Counted from the first letter of the stretch, positions 22,797 to 31,197 are shown. The stretch: DNA of 36,516 nucleotides from Proteobacteria bacterium CG1_02_64_396 (GCA_001872725.1 MNWR01000026.1:1-36516); one strand, 5' to 3'. Numbers and translations: made by a program. The notes: generated by a model not told the origin, from the letters alone.

Positions 22797-24286
22797 ACGG
22801 TGCAAACCATGCAGGGATCGAAGGCGCGTACCACCTGTTGCACCCGCAGCCGCCCCGTCTCCCCCTCGGCCTCGACCCCCTCCAACGCCTGCTCCAGCGG
22901 CCCCGGAACCCCCTGCCCGTCGCGGGGGCTGAAGTTCCAGGTGGTGGGGGCGACGATTTGGTAGGCGGCGATCTTGCCCGCCTCGATGGCGACCCAATGC
23001 CCCAAACCGCCCCGCGCCGCCTCGACCAGCCCGACCCCGCGCCCCTCGACCGGCCAGTCGTGATGCTGGATAAAGGGGGCCTCGGGATCGATCCGGTCGA
23101 GCCATTGGAGCATCAGCCCCGGCAACTGGGCGACCTCCATCATCCGGGCGACGATGCGGGCGGCGACCGAGGGGGCGCCCCCGGCCAGCAGATCGCGGAT
23201 CAACGGCTGACCCGCCACCGCCTGGCGGGCCAAAGCGCCGACCTCCAGCGGTCGCCCATTCAAGCGGGGCGCTTTGCTCCAGGTGTAGCCTTCCGCCTTG
23301 TCGGCATCGGGACGGGTGAGCCCTCGCGCGGGGGGCAAGTCCCCCTCCCCCGCCAACCAGGCATGGGCGGTCGACTCCACAATCGCGTCGGGATCAAACG
23401 GGGCCGCCCCCGCACCGCTCCAAACCCCGGCGGGCCAGGCCACCCCCTCCGACCCGGGATAAGCCCCGCCGCTGCCCAGCCGCCACTCCGGCCATCCTCC
23501 GGTCGCTGCCAAATCGAGATCGGCGGCGGCCTGCAAAAACAGGGCGAAGTCTCCCTGCCCTCGCCACCTGTACCCCTCCAGATCGGCCCGACAGCGCCAG
23601 GCGGCGACCTGTTCCAGCGGCAGGGCGAAGAGCTCGCGTTCTAAAAAACGGCGCAGCCCCGCGATCAATCCCCGGGCTTTTTGGATCTCGGTTTTGTCGA
23701 CCGCCCGGCTTACCCCCCCCAACTGGAACACCAGGGTGTGGGGCCAATGGCCTGCCAGCATCCCGACCATGTGCAGCCATTGCGCCCGTGCCGCCAACCA
23801 CCCCCGACCCCCTTCGCCGACGCTGCTTTTGAAACGGCGCACCGCCTGGATATGCCAGGGGCGGCCGGCATAAGCATCGCGAGCGAAATCGGGCATGAAG
23901 AAGAGGTAGAAGTGGCTCAGATGGTCGGCAAGGTTTTCGGCGCCGTGGAGGATGCGGCGGATTTCAAGGCCATTGGGGACGGGCCGAAGGTTGGCGGCGG
24001 CCTCAAGGGCGGCCACGCAGGCCAGCGATTGGGAGATCGAACAAATGCCGCAAATGCGGGGGGTGTAGACCAGGGCGTCGCCGGGGGAGCGGCCCGGCAA
24101 CATCTGCTCGAAGCCGCGATAAAGCCCCGCCGAAACCTCGGCGCGGCGCACCACCGAGCCGTCGAGATCAAGGGCGACCTGCACATCCCCTTCGACGCGG
24201 TTGATGGGACCGATTTCGATGCGACGGGTCATGGGGGGCTCTGTTGAGGAGAGGTAAGTAAAGTCAAAGGCATCTCTCGGCTTCAT
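22790..24286 (-). CDS. hoxC: Regulatory (H2-sensing) [NiFe]-hydrogenase large subunit
   Basis: 498 residues. The Ni-Fe site ligands are C79/C82 (PRICGICSISQS) and C492/C495 (DPCMVCTVH). The protein ends exactly at H498, so there is no C-terminal peptide for a maturation protease, as in group 2b HoxC/HupV. I81 (between the L1 cysteines) and F129 (HFYLFFMPDF), 48 residues apart, correspond to the bulky Ile62/Phe110 pair of Ralstonia HoxC, which narrows the gas channel and makes the sensor O2-insensitive. The ATG at 24286 overlaps the hoxB stop (ATGA). An internal ATG at 24232 gives the more usual N-terminus (MTRRIEIGPINRVEGD) but has no ribosome site. Confidence 0.9.
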   Translation of the reverse strand: MKPRDAFDFTYLSSTEPPMTRRIEIGPINRVEGDVQVALDLDGSVVRRAEVSAGLYRGFEQMLPGRSPGDALVYTPRICGICSISQSLACVAALEAAANLRPVPNGLEIRRILHGAENLADHLSHFYLFFMPDFARDAYAGRPWHIQAVRRFKSSVGEGGRGWLAARAQWLHMVGMLAGHWPHTLVFQLGGVSRAVDKTEIQKARGLIAGLRRFLERELFALPLEQVAAWRCRADLEGYRWRGQGDFALFLQAAADLDLAATGGWPEWRLGSGGAYPGSEGVAWPAGVWSGAGAAPFDPDAIVESTAHAWLAGEGDLPPARGLTRPDADKAEGYTWSKAPRLNGRPLEVGALARQAVAGQPLIRDLLAGGAPSVAARIVARMMEVAQLPGLMLQWLDRIDPEAPFIQHHDWPVEGRGVGLVEAARGGLGHWVAIEAGKIAAYQIVAPTTWNFSPRDGQGVPGPLEQALEGVEAEGETGRLRVQQVVRAFDPCMVCTVH

Positions 24287-25278
24287 CTGCGCCGCGTCGA
24301 TTTCACCGACGGCGGGGTCACCACCCGGTCCTTGCGGGCGTTGTTGCGCAATCGGGCTGGGGTGGCCGACTTGGCCAAGCTTGCCAGCGCCACGAACCAG
24401 GCCTTGGGCATGTCGGTGGGCAGCCCCACTGGGATTCCGGCGATCTTCGGGGTCTGCATGAAGGGGTGGCCGGGCGCTTCAAACCCGGGGGCGGTGCAGT
24501 GGATGCAGGGGGTTCCGGCGTCGATGCAACTGTTGCCGCCGTTCCAGCCCCGCACGTTGCAGTCGGCGTGGGCCTGGGTGCCGACGCAGCCCAGGTGCTC
24601 CATCAAACAACCGAGCTGCCCTGCGAATTCGGCGCTGGCCTTGTATTCGTAGTATTCGTTGCGGGGGCAGCCGTGGTGGGCCAGCACATCGGCGTAGAAA
24701 CGGGGGCGGTTGAGGGGGTCGAGGTCGTCCAAGGTCAGATTGCCCGCCGCCAGCAGCGCCAGGGTCTGGCTCACCCACTCGGGGTGGGTCGGGCATCCGG
24801 CCACGTTGACCACAGGCAATCCGGCGCGGCTGCGAAAATCACCCCCCAGAATCCCCCCCGCCTCCTCGACCAGGTATTGCAACCCGGCGGCATCGCTGGG
24901 ATTACCACCGCCGCTGGTGATCCCCCCGAAGGCGGCGCAGCTGCCGACCGCCACCACATGGCGAGCCTTGGGGGCCAGCCGCTCGATCCAATCGAGCATG
25001 GTCGCTCCGGCAAAACGGTGGAATCGACCGCTCCCCCCCGGCCCCCGGGGAATCGCCCCCTCGACACAGAGGATGTCGACCCCCTCGGTCGCCGCTTGCT
25101 CCAGCATCGCCAAGGTCTGCTCGCCGCTGGCCTCCGACAACGCCGGATGCCAGAGCAGCTCAATCCCCGCCGCCGCCAGGGTGTCCGAAAGATCGGGATC
25201 CTCCTGACACAACCACGACATGGTGCAGCCGCCACACCCCCCCGATTGCAACCAAAACAGGCGGGCGGCCCCCATCAC
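24283..25278 (-). CDS. hoxB: Regulatory (H2-sensing) [NiFe]-hydrogenase small subunit
   Basis: 331 residues, carrying the three Fe-S clusters of the sensor. The N-terminus is FWLQSGGCGGCTMSWLC with no Tat signal peptide, so it is cytoplasmic. Cluster ligands appear in VGSCAAFGG, VAGCPTHPEW, HHGCPRNEYYEY and the C-rich C-terminal half (GCVGTQAHADCNVRG, CIDAGTPCIHCTAPGF). LCVEGAIPRGPGGSGRFHRFAGAT matches HoxB/HupU. The tail ends in a basic stretch; in Ralstonia the HoxB tail is needed for assembly with HoxJ. The start is GTG at 25278 or ATG at 25275, both overlapping the methyltransferase stop. Group 2a uptake enzymes are the alternative but have a processed large subunit. Confidence 0.9.
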   Translation of the reverse strand: MMGAARLFWLQSGGCGGCTMSWLCQEDPDLSDTLAAAGIELLWHPALSEASGEQTLAMLEQAATEGVDILCVEGAIPRGPGGSGRFHRFAGATMLDWIERLAPKARHVVAVGSCAAFGGITSGGGNPSDAAGLQYLVEEAGGILGGDFRSRAGLPVVNVAGCPTHPEWVSQTLALLAAGNLTLDDLDPLNRPRFYADVLAHHGCPRNEYYEYKASAEFAGQLGCLMEHLGCVGTQAHADCNVRGWNGGNSCIDAGTPCIHCTAPGFEAPGHPFMQTPKIAGIPVGLPTDMPKAWFVALASLAKSATPARLRNNARKDRVVTPPSVKSTRRR

Positions 25279-25886
25279 GCCCCCAGCCAGCGCAAGCGAT
25301 AGAAGCCGAAGTTCTGAATCCCGCCGCCGGGGGTGGTGTGTTCCTCGCGCCGCTCTTCAAGCCGTTCGAAGCGCTCGCCCAGGGTCGCCAGCAGTTTGGG
25401 GGCGTCGTATTGCACGATCTCAAGGCCGCTGCATTTCGTGGGGCCATCGAGGGCGAAGGCGCCCATCACCACCTGCCCCCCAGGGTTCAGGGTGCGGGCC
25501 AGGGTCGCCAGGTAGGCGGCCCGGTCGGCGGGATCGGTCGGAAAGTGGAAGACCGCCCGGTCATGCCACAGGTCAAAACGATGGGGGGGATGGAAGGTGG
25601 TGATGTCGAACTCAAACCACGCCACCTGATCGGCCCGCCCCCCCAACCCCCGACGGGTTTGTTCGAGGGCGGCGGCGATGTCGAGCACGGCGGGGCGATA
25701 GCCCCAATCGAGCAACCGCCCCGCCAGCCGTGAAGCGCCCCCCCCGACATCGAGAACGGCGGCCCTGGGGGGAAGCCCGGCAGCCGCGATCAACTCCAGC
25801 GACAAGGTCGGCTCGGACTGATACCAAATCACCTGATCGGGGGCCTTGTCGGTATAGACCTGCTGCCAGTGGGCTTGGCGATCCAC
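25275..25886 (-). CDS. Class I SAM-dependent methyltransferase
   Basis: 203 residues. Motif I is VLDVGGGASRLAG (from about 44), motif II VLDIAAALEQTR, and FDLWHDRAVFHFP the acidic block; NPGGQVVMGAFA is the later glycine loop. The N-terminal WQQVYTDKAPDQVIWYQSEPTLSLELI is typical of small thiopurine/tellurite-like methyltransferases (UbiE-related). The substrate is unknown. It overlaps hoxB by 4 bp and follows the nitrilase gene by 13 bp, so it is co-transcribed with the H2 sensor. I know of no published role for it in hydrogenase function. Confidence 0.85.
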   Translation of the reverse strand: MDRQAHWQQVYTDKAPDQVIWYQSEPTLSLELIAAAGLPPRAAVLDVGGGASRLAGRLLDWGYRPAVLDIAAALEQTRRGLGGRADQVAWFEFDITTFHPPHRFDLWHDRAVFHFPTDPADRAAYLATLARTLNPGGQVVMGAFALDGPTKCSGLEIVQYDAPKLLATLGERFERLEERREEHTTPGGGIQNFGFYRLRWLGA

Positions 25887-25899
25887 GGGGCTCCCTCCC

Positions 25900-26745
25900 T
25901 TACCCCTGGGCCCCCGTGTCGTCGAACAGACCGCGATGTTCCAGCACCGGCATGCGGCGGCGGATGTCGGATTGTTCGATGGGGTCGAAGATGGCGGTGA
26001 TCACCCCCTCGTTCTCTTCGTCCCCCTCCCCCAGCACCCGGCCCCAGGCGTCGACCACCATGCTGTGTCCGCCGGTGTGGCGGTTACCGGGGTGGGTTCC
26101 CGCCTGGTTGGGTGCAATGACAAGGCACTGGTTTTCGATGGCGCGGGCTCGAATGAGCAGCTCCCAATGGGCGCGGGTGGTGGTGCGGGTGAAGGCGGAG
26201 GGAACGACGATGATGTCGGCCCCAAGACGACGCAGATGTTGGTACAAAGCAGGGAAGCGCAGGTCGTAGCAGACGGTCAGACCCAGGTTGCCCCAGGGGG
26301 TGGGAACCACCACCGCCCGGTGGCCGGGGGCCATCACCGCCGATTCCTTGTGGATGTCGCCGGGCAGATCGACGTCGAAGAGGTGGATCTTGTGATAGTC
26401 GGCAACCAGCTCGCCCTTGTCGTCGATCACGATGGCGGTGTTGTGCACCCGTCCGGGGATCTCGGATTCGACCGGCAACACCGCCACGATCCACAGATCG
26501 AGCTCGCGGCTGCGGGCCGAAAGGAAGGCGATCCACGGATGGTCTTCGTCCAAAGGCTTGGCTTGGGCTAGGATTTGCGCCGGTTCAGTCCCCATAAAAA
26601 AGGTGTTTTCGGGCAGAACCGCCAGTTTCACCCCCGCCTGGGCGGCGCGACGCAACAGAGAGTCGGCCCGGGCCATGTTCAAGAACGAATCGTCGCCGGT
26701 GACCATTTGGATCGCGGCGACTTTGACAAATGCAGGAGTATTCAT
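25900..26745 (-). CDS. Carbon-nitrogen hydrolase, Nit1/Nit2-like amidase
   Basis: 281 residues with the nitrilase triad E46 (LPENTFF), K119 (YHKIHLFDVDLPG) and C159 (LTVCYDLRFP). MNTPAFVKVAAIQM is a normal N-terminus. The closest group by motif is the Nit1/deaminated-glutathione amidase (YbeM-like) branch. A role in clearing deaminated glutathione is established for that branch and inferred here. It is the first gene of the putative operon nitrilase-methyltransferase-hoxB-hoxC. Its ATG (26745-26743) shares two bases with the ATG of the divergent metalloprotease. No clear ribosome site precedes it. Confidence 0.88.
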   Translation of the reverse strand: MNTPAFVKVAAIQMVTGDDSFLNMARADSLLRRAAQAGVKLAVLPENTFFMGTEPAQILAQAKPLDEDHPWIAFLSARSRELDLWIVAVLPVESEIPGRVHNTAIVIDDKGELVADYHKIHLFDVDLPGDIHKESAVMAPGHRAVVVPTPWGNLGLTVCYDLRFPALYQHLRRLGADIIVVPSAFTRTTTRAHWELLIRARAIENQCLVIAPNQAGTHPGNRHTGGHSMVVDAWGRVLGEGDEENEGVITAIFDPIEQSDIRRRMPVLEHRGLFDDTGAQG

Positions 26746-28216
26746 GTTGGGAATCCCGAATCGGTTAGGGCGATGGATCGTGCTGATGGTGTGGACGTTG
26801 GGGCTGGCGGCGCCGGTTCAGGCCGACCGCTGCGGCGTTGGCGCCATTTTGAACCAACCGGCCCACCCCTTGGCCGGTGCGGTGGTGAGCTCGGCGGCGA
26901 ACAGTCTGCAATCGACGCACTTCATCGTCTACTGGGGCAACACCTACAGCACCACCGACCCCGACTGGGCCAACGCCACCACCGTCACCGCCGCCACCGG
27001 CAGTTACATCGGTTCCCCCAAAATGGTGGGGCAAACCCTGACCATCGCCGAGCAGGCCTACAACAAAGAGATCCTCACCTTGGGGTTTACCTTTCCCGCC
27101 GGGCTGTCGGTGGGGGGGCGGATTCCGATCTACCTGCTCGATTCGGGGGCGGTCGATCCGGGGGGGCGCACCACCATGGGGGCCAACGTGCTCGGGGTGA
27201 CCGGCATCGGCCAAAATCCGATCTACATCTCGGTTTCGGGCGATTTCTCGGGCACCCACAGCGCCGATCCCGTCGATGGGGCGACCGGTTTTAACAAATA
27301 CCTTGAGCTCACCCTCGCCCACGAGTTTTTTCATACCATCCAGGCTGGCTACATCGGTTTCAGCCAATTCGATGTCGGCTCCTCATGGTGGATGGAGGCG
27401 ACCGCCACCTGGATGGAGGACCAGGTCTTCCCCAGCAGCAACGACTACCTCAATTTCGTCTCCGACGTGATCCTCTATCCACAGCAAGCGCTGGCCACCT
27501 TCAATGGCCTCCACGAATACGGTGCCGCCATCTTCATTCACCGCTTGGCCGCCCGCTTCGACAACACCACTGGATCGACGGTGAAGCAGGTCTTCACCTC
27601 GTGGCAGAGCCAACCGGGGTCGACCTGGGAGGCGGTGGTGGAGCCAATCATGAACCTGCACGGCGCCACCCTGCCCGACGCGGTGGCCGATTTTTGGTTT
27701 TCAATGCTACAACCGGCAGCAGCCACCCCCGCCTACCGCGACGGCGCCCTGATGGGAAGTTTGTCCCCCATCGGCTTGAGCAACGGCGGATCGATCAACC
27801 TGTGCGGTCCCGACCGCTTCGGGGTGACGATTGCCGCATACACCGGCCTGGGCGCGGCAGGTTTGGCGGGGAGTGGCGGTTCGGGGCGTTGGTATGGCTA
27901 CGTGCCGGGCCAGCCCTTGATCGCCCCAAGCCCCAACGGCTCTGGAACCACCCTGAACTGGAACAGCGCCACCGGCTACCTGTTGGGATTGGGGCTGGCC
28001 ACCGACATCAGCAGCCGCACAGGCGGGTACGACGGCACCCTCTACAACGAAAAAAGCGGCCCCTGTCTCGGCTTTGCCGCCGGAGCAAATCCCCAGCCCC
28101 CCGCCACCCTCTGCACCGCCACCTGCGGGGTGGCAACCAACAACTCGGGTGGGGGCAGCACGGTGACCACCCACCCCAACGGCGGGTGTTTGATTCATTT
28201 GTTGGGTGGGTTTTAG
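26744..28216 (+). CDS. Secreted HExxH metalloprotease-like protein
   Basis: 490 residues. A signal peptide (RLGRW, then IVLMVWTLGLAAP, cleavage after VQA at about 27) marks export. The zinc site H193-E194-F-F-H197 (LAHEFFHTIQ) is followed 21 residues later by E218 (WWMEATATWMED), a gluzincin-type arrangement. It resembles the MXAN_6640-type putative metalloproteases. Several cysteines (C30 and a cluster in the last 60 residues) suggest disulfides, and the tail ends GGCLIHLLGGF. The frame is open to 26417, but AGGAG lies 5 nt before the ATG at 26744 and gives a proper signal peptide. That ribosome site lies within the divergent nitrilase codons 3-5. Confidence 0.82.
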   Translation: MLGIPNRLGRWIVLMVWTLGLAAPVQADRCGVGAILNQPAHPLAGAVVSSAANSLQSTHFIVYWGNTYSTTDPDWANATTVTAATGSYIGSPKMVGQTLTIAEQAYNKEILTLGFTFPAGLSVGGRIPIYLLDSGAVDPGGRTTMGANVLGVTGIGQNPIYISVSGDFSGTHSADPVDGATGFNKYLELTLAHEFFHTIQAGYIGFSQFDVGSSWWMEATATWMEDQVFPSSNDYLNFVSDVILYPQQALATFNGLHEYGAAIFIHRLAARFDNTTGSTVKQVFTSWQSQPGSTWEAVVEPIMNLHGATLPDAVADFWFSMLQPAAATPAYRDGALMGSLSPIGLSNGGSINLCGPDRFGVTIAAYTGLGAAGLAGSGGSGRWYGYVPGQPLIAPSPNGSGTTLNWNSATGYLLGLGLATDISSRTGGYDGTLYNEKSGPCLGFAAGANPQPPATLCTATCGVATNNSGGGSTVTTHPNGGCLIHLLGGF

Positions 28217-28228
28217 GGGAGATGGGTA

Positions 28229-28849
28229 TTAGTTCGCTGCTTGCTTTGCCCAAACAGAGAGTTGGCGTTGGTAGATGTCGGAATAGATCTTGACGAAGAG
28301 TTCCGCCATCGTCCTTGCCCCCACACGACTCAGTTCACGGAAGTCACTGGGCATCCAAGGAAGTAGCAGCCACCCAAACCAATAATTGATTTCATTTGTA
28401 GCTTGGTAGCGCTCACGGTTATGGGTGTGTTGTTCCGTTACCTCGGCATGAACATCCCACACAGTTTTTTGCATGCATGGTATGAGGCCAAGGGTTGCAC
28501 CCGTGACAAAACACAACAAGGAATAGGACTTCTCCTGATTGGAGGAAATGTCGAATTTGAGGATCAAATCGGCAGCAGCCCCTTCCTCAGGGGCAAGGGT
28601 AATCGTGCTGAAATATCCGGTTTCCTTTGAAAACTCGACAATTGCCTGGCTGAGTAATTCAAAGCCGGGACCATCTTTGATGTCCTTGTGGTCGATGGTA
28701 TAGACGATCTGAATGTAAAGGCTCGGTTTCTCACGCCGGTCATCCATGTCAGGCAATTCCAAAGTGTCGTTGAGCGCGTGAGAGGGAAACGCAGCGCATC
28801 CCGACACCCCCAACAGCACCAATCCCAACCACCCGAGCCACCGCTCCAT
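28229..28849 (-). CDS. Predicted lipoprotein of unknown function
   Basis: 206 residues. The N-terminus has a signal peptidase II signature: a hydrophobic LGWLGLVLLGVSGC with the lipid cysteine at C18, followed by Ala, which predicts outer-membrane sorting. The body is soluble with one hydrophobic segment (SLLCFVTGATLGLIPCM, about 127-143) and a Trp-rich stretch NYWFGWLLLPWMPSDF. AAGGAGG lies just before the ATG. It converges on the metalloprotease gene with 12 bp between the stops. Its lower GC and freer codon use differ from the neighbours, which hints at acquisition. No family recognised. Confidence 0.75.
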   Translation of the reverse strand: MERWLGWLGLVLLGVSGCAAFPSHALNDTLELPDMDDRREKPSLYIQIVYTIDHKDIKDGPGFELLSQAIVEFSKETGYFSTITLAPEEGAAADLILKFDISSNQEKSYSLLCFVTGATLGLIPCMQKTVWDVHAEVTEQHTHNRERYQATNEINYWFGWLLLPWMPSDFRELSRVGARTMAELFVKIYSDIYQRQLSVWAKQAAN

Positions 28850-28887
28850 CGTCCCCTCCTTGATCTCCAGGGTTGAAAAACAGCCCC

Positions 28888-29940
28888 TTAGGCCGGCACC
28901 TTCCCCTTGCCGATCTTCTCCCAGTGGGCCTGCCCCAGCTCCATCAAATCGCGAACGATCTCGGCGACCGGCTCGACCTTGTTCACCAGCCCCACGCTCT
29001 GCCCCGCCATCAGGCTGCCGCCGTCCACATCCCCCTCTTGTACGGCGCGACGCAGCGATCCGGCCCAGAAGTGCTCCATTTCAAGCTGCGCCTCCTCCTT
29101 GGCTTTGGTCCCCGCCTTCACCGCTTGCAGCAGTTCGAGTTGCAGGGCGTTGAAGCGCTCGGTCCCCTGGTTCACCAGGGCACGGACCGGAATCACCGGC
29201 AGGGCGGGATCGAACTGGCTGGTGGGGACCGCATCGCGGCTCCCGGCGCGGGTCAACGCCCGCTTGAAGTCGGGGTGGGCGGGCGATTCCTCCGCCACGG
29301 CAAAGCGGGTGCCGAGCTGCACCCCCGCCGCCCCCATCGCCACGTAGTGGGCCATCATGCGCCCGTCGCCGATGCCACCGGCGACAAACACCGGAATCTC
29401 TTCGGGGATGTGGGGCAGGATCTCTTGCACCAACACCGAGGTAGAGACCGGCCCGATGTGCCCCCCCGCCTCGCTCCCCTCGATCACAAAGGCGTCGACC
29501 CCCTGGCGGATCATCCGTTTGGCCAGCGCCAGCGCCGGGGCGAAGGCCATCACCTTGCCGCCCCCCTCTTTGATCCGGGCGATGGCATCGCGGGGCGGCA
29601 ACCCACCGGCCAGCACCACCACCGCCACCCCCTCATCGAGGCAGACGTCGATGTGCTCCATCAGCTTGGGATCCATGGTGATGAGGTTGACGCCGAAGGG
29701 GGCGTCGGTCGCCGCCTTGACCGCTTGAATCTGCTCGCGCACCTGCTGGGGATTCAAGCCCCCCGAAGCAATCACCCCAAAAGCCCCCGCCTTGGCCAGG
29801 GCGATCACCAACGGCGCGTGGCTCACCCAGGTCATGGCGCCGCACATGATCGCGGTGTTCGTACCCAAAAAAGCGCGCCCCCGCTCCATCATGCGCAGGA
29901 TGTCGGGGCAGTTGTCGTAGGTGGGGATGGTGGCGGCCAT
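28888..29940 (-). CDS. Nitronate monooxygenase (FabK-like flavoprotein)
   Basis: 350 residues. An FMN-binding TIM barrel of the nitronate monooxygenase / 2-nitropropane dioxygenase family. Motifs: MCGAMTWVSHAPLVIALAKAG and FGVIASGG at the N-terminus, APFGVNLI, then GVDAFVIEGSEAGGHIGP and VFVAGGIGDGRMMAHYVAMGAAGVQLGTRF, the FMN phosphate region. FabK enoyl-ACP reductases share these blocks, so substrate assignment is open. The frame is open to 30060, but the ATG at 29940 has AGGGA about 7 nt upstream and starts at the family N-terminus. It is divergent from the ACT protein. Confidence 0.85.
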   Translation of the reverse strand: MAATIPTYDNCPDILRMMERGRAFLGTNTAIMCGAMTWVSHAPLVIALAKAGAFGVIASGGLNPQQVREQIQAVKAATDAPFGVNLITMDPKLMEHIDVCLDEGVAVVVLAGGLPPRDAIARIKEGGGKVMAFAPALALAKRMIRQGVDAFVIEGSEAGGHIGPVSTSVLVQEILPHIPEEIPVFVAGGIGDGRMMAHYVAMGAAGVQLGTRFAVAEESPAHPDFKRALTRAGSRDAVPTSQFDPALPVIPVRALVNQGTERFNALQLELLQAVKAGTKAKEEAQLEMEHFWAGSLRRAVQEGDVDGGSLMAGQSVGLVNKVEPVAEIVRDLMELGQAHWEKIGKGKVPA

Positions 29941-30058
29941 GAAATGTCCCTGAATATGGTTGGTTGGATGCGATGACGGGAATCGGGGCGATAGTGTACG
30001 GTAATGGCCCTCGATAGATGAACCTTCAACCTTCAATTCGATAAATCGGGAGTTTCCC
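29941..30058. promoter_or_regulatory. Divergent promoter region
   Basis: 118 bp between the divergent nitronate monooxygenase (-) and GcvR-like (+) genes. It is AT-richer than its surroundings and must hold promoters for both directions. I do not assign individual boxes. No gene is apparent. Confidence 0.4.
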
Positions 30059-30577
30059 ATGCATTACCTAATTTCGGCGGCAGGACTCGACCGTCCCGGC
30101 TTGGTGGCGGCCCTCTCCCGTGCCGTAGGGGGCATCGGCGGCAACATCGAGGAGGCCTCGATGACCCGTCTGGCCGATCTCTTTGCGGTGCTGCTGCTCA
30201 TCAAGGTGGAGCCCGGCACCGATCACGCAGCGGTCGGAGCGGCGCTCAAACCGGTCGCCGACGAGCTGGGGCTGGCCCTGTCGGTCATTGCCGATCCCGG
30301 CAGCGCCGGTGAGGGGGAGGAGCCGACCCACATCGTCAACGTGTTGGCGGTCGACCGGGTGGGGCTGGTTGCCGACGTCACCGAGGCGATTGCCGCCCAA
30401 GGGGGGAACATCGTCGATCTGGTCGCCCGTCGCCTGGAGCACACCGGCCAGCCCGCCTACACCATGACGGTCGAGGCGACCTTCCCTTCAGGGAGCGATC
30501 CCGCCGAGGCGCTCGCCCCGCTCAAGGCCCAAGGGATCACCGTTTCGGTGCGCGGCGTCGACGCGATGACGTTGTAA
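30059..30577 (+). CDS. GcvR-like protein with two ACT domains
   Basis: 172 residues made of two ACT domains (about 1-80 and 90-170). The first begins MHYLISAAGLDRPGLVAALSRAVGGIGGNIEEASMTRLADLFAVLLLIKV and the second THIVNVLAVDRVGLVADVTEAIAAQGGNIVDLVAR; each has the R/D-x-x-G-L ligand turn. This is the layout of GcvR, the glycine cleavage repressor, and of related amino-acid-sensing proteins. Which ligand it senses cannot be told. def follows after 9 bp. Confidence 0.85.
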   Translation: MHYLISAAGLDRPGLVAALSRAVGGIGGNIEEASMTRLADLFAVLLLIKVEPGTDHAAVGAALKPVADELGLALSVIADPGSAGEGEEPTHIVNVLAVDRVGLVADVTEAIAAQGGNIVDLVARRLEHTGQPAYTMTVEATFPSGSDPAEALAPLKAQGITVSVRGVDAMTL

Positions 30578-30586
30578 GGGGCTGGC

Positions 30587-31093
30587 ATGGCAATCCGTGA
30601 AATTCTGGTCTACCCCGATCCGATTCTGGCCCAGGTGGCCGACGAGATTGGGGATGTGCACGACCCTGAAATCCAAACCCTGATCGACGACCTGATCGAG
30701 ACGATGCAAGCAGGCCCCGGCGGTGTCGGCATCGCCGCCCCCCAGGTGGGGGCCAGCCGGCGGCTGGTGGTGGTCGATTGCAGCGGCCACAAGAAGGTCA
30801 CCACCTGCCACGGCTTGATGGTGCTGGTGAACCCCGAGATTCTCGACTGGCAGGGGATGGAGGTGGCCCGTGAGGGGTGCATGAGCCTGCCCGACTACAC
30901 CGCCGACGTGGTGCGGGCGGTCTCGGTGAAGCTGGCGGCCAGCGACCGGGACGGCAACCCGGTGGTGATCGAAACCGAGGGGTTCGAGGCGCGGGCGATC
31001 CAACACGAAATGGACCACCTGGAGGGCAAACTCTTCATCGACCGGGTGGTGAGTCCGAAGCGGGATTTGCACAGGCGCAAGAAGTACAAGTGA
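30587..31093 (+). CDS. def: Peptide deformylase
   Basis: 168 residues. Removes the N-formyl group from new proteins. The three motifs are intact: GVGIAAPQVG (residues 47-55), EGCMSLP with metal ligand C98, and QHEMDHLEG with H140, E141 and H144. The ATG at 30587 starts the family N-terminus MAIREILVYPDPIL. It lies 9 bp after the GcvR-like gene, probably in the same transcript, and is not next to fmt, its usual partner. Confidence 0.96.
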   Translation: MAIREILVYPDPILAQVADEIGDVHDPEIQTLIDDLIETMQAGPGGVGIAAPQVGASRRLVVVDCSGHKKVTTCHGLMVLVNPEILDWQGMEVAREGCMSLPDYTADVVRAVSVKLAASDRDGNPVVIETEGFEARAIQHEMDHLEGKLFIDRVVSPKRDLHRRKKYK

Positions 31094-31116
31094 GGGGGGT
31101 GGGTGGGGTCCACCGA

Positions 31117-31182
31117 GTCCACGGGGTTGTCCACCTTGGGGTGGACCCAGCCGTGGACTAAGGACTGGACAACCCCGTGGAC
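31117..31182. repeat. 17-bp perfect inverted repeat after def
   Basis: GTCCACGGGGTTGTCCA (31117-31133) is perfectly complementary to TGGACAACCCCGTGGAC (31166-31182). The 32-nt loop contains CCTT/AAGG, which extends the stem, plus further GTCCA/TGGAC words. It begins 24 bp past the def stop. There is no T tract after it, so it is more likely a palindromic intergenic element than an intrinsic terminator. Confidence 0.85.
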
Positions 31183-31197
31183 AGCCTTTGCCCTTGA

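Noticed and set aside
26746-26900. Sigma-54 promoter for the hoxBC operon inside the metalloprotease gene
   Set aside because: No GG-N10-GC -24/-12 element found on the minus strand.
29941-30060. 40-residue N-terminal extension of nitronate monooxygenase reaching 30060
   Set aside because: It would overlap the divergent ACT gene start; the ATG at 29940 has a ribosome site and gives the family N-terminus.
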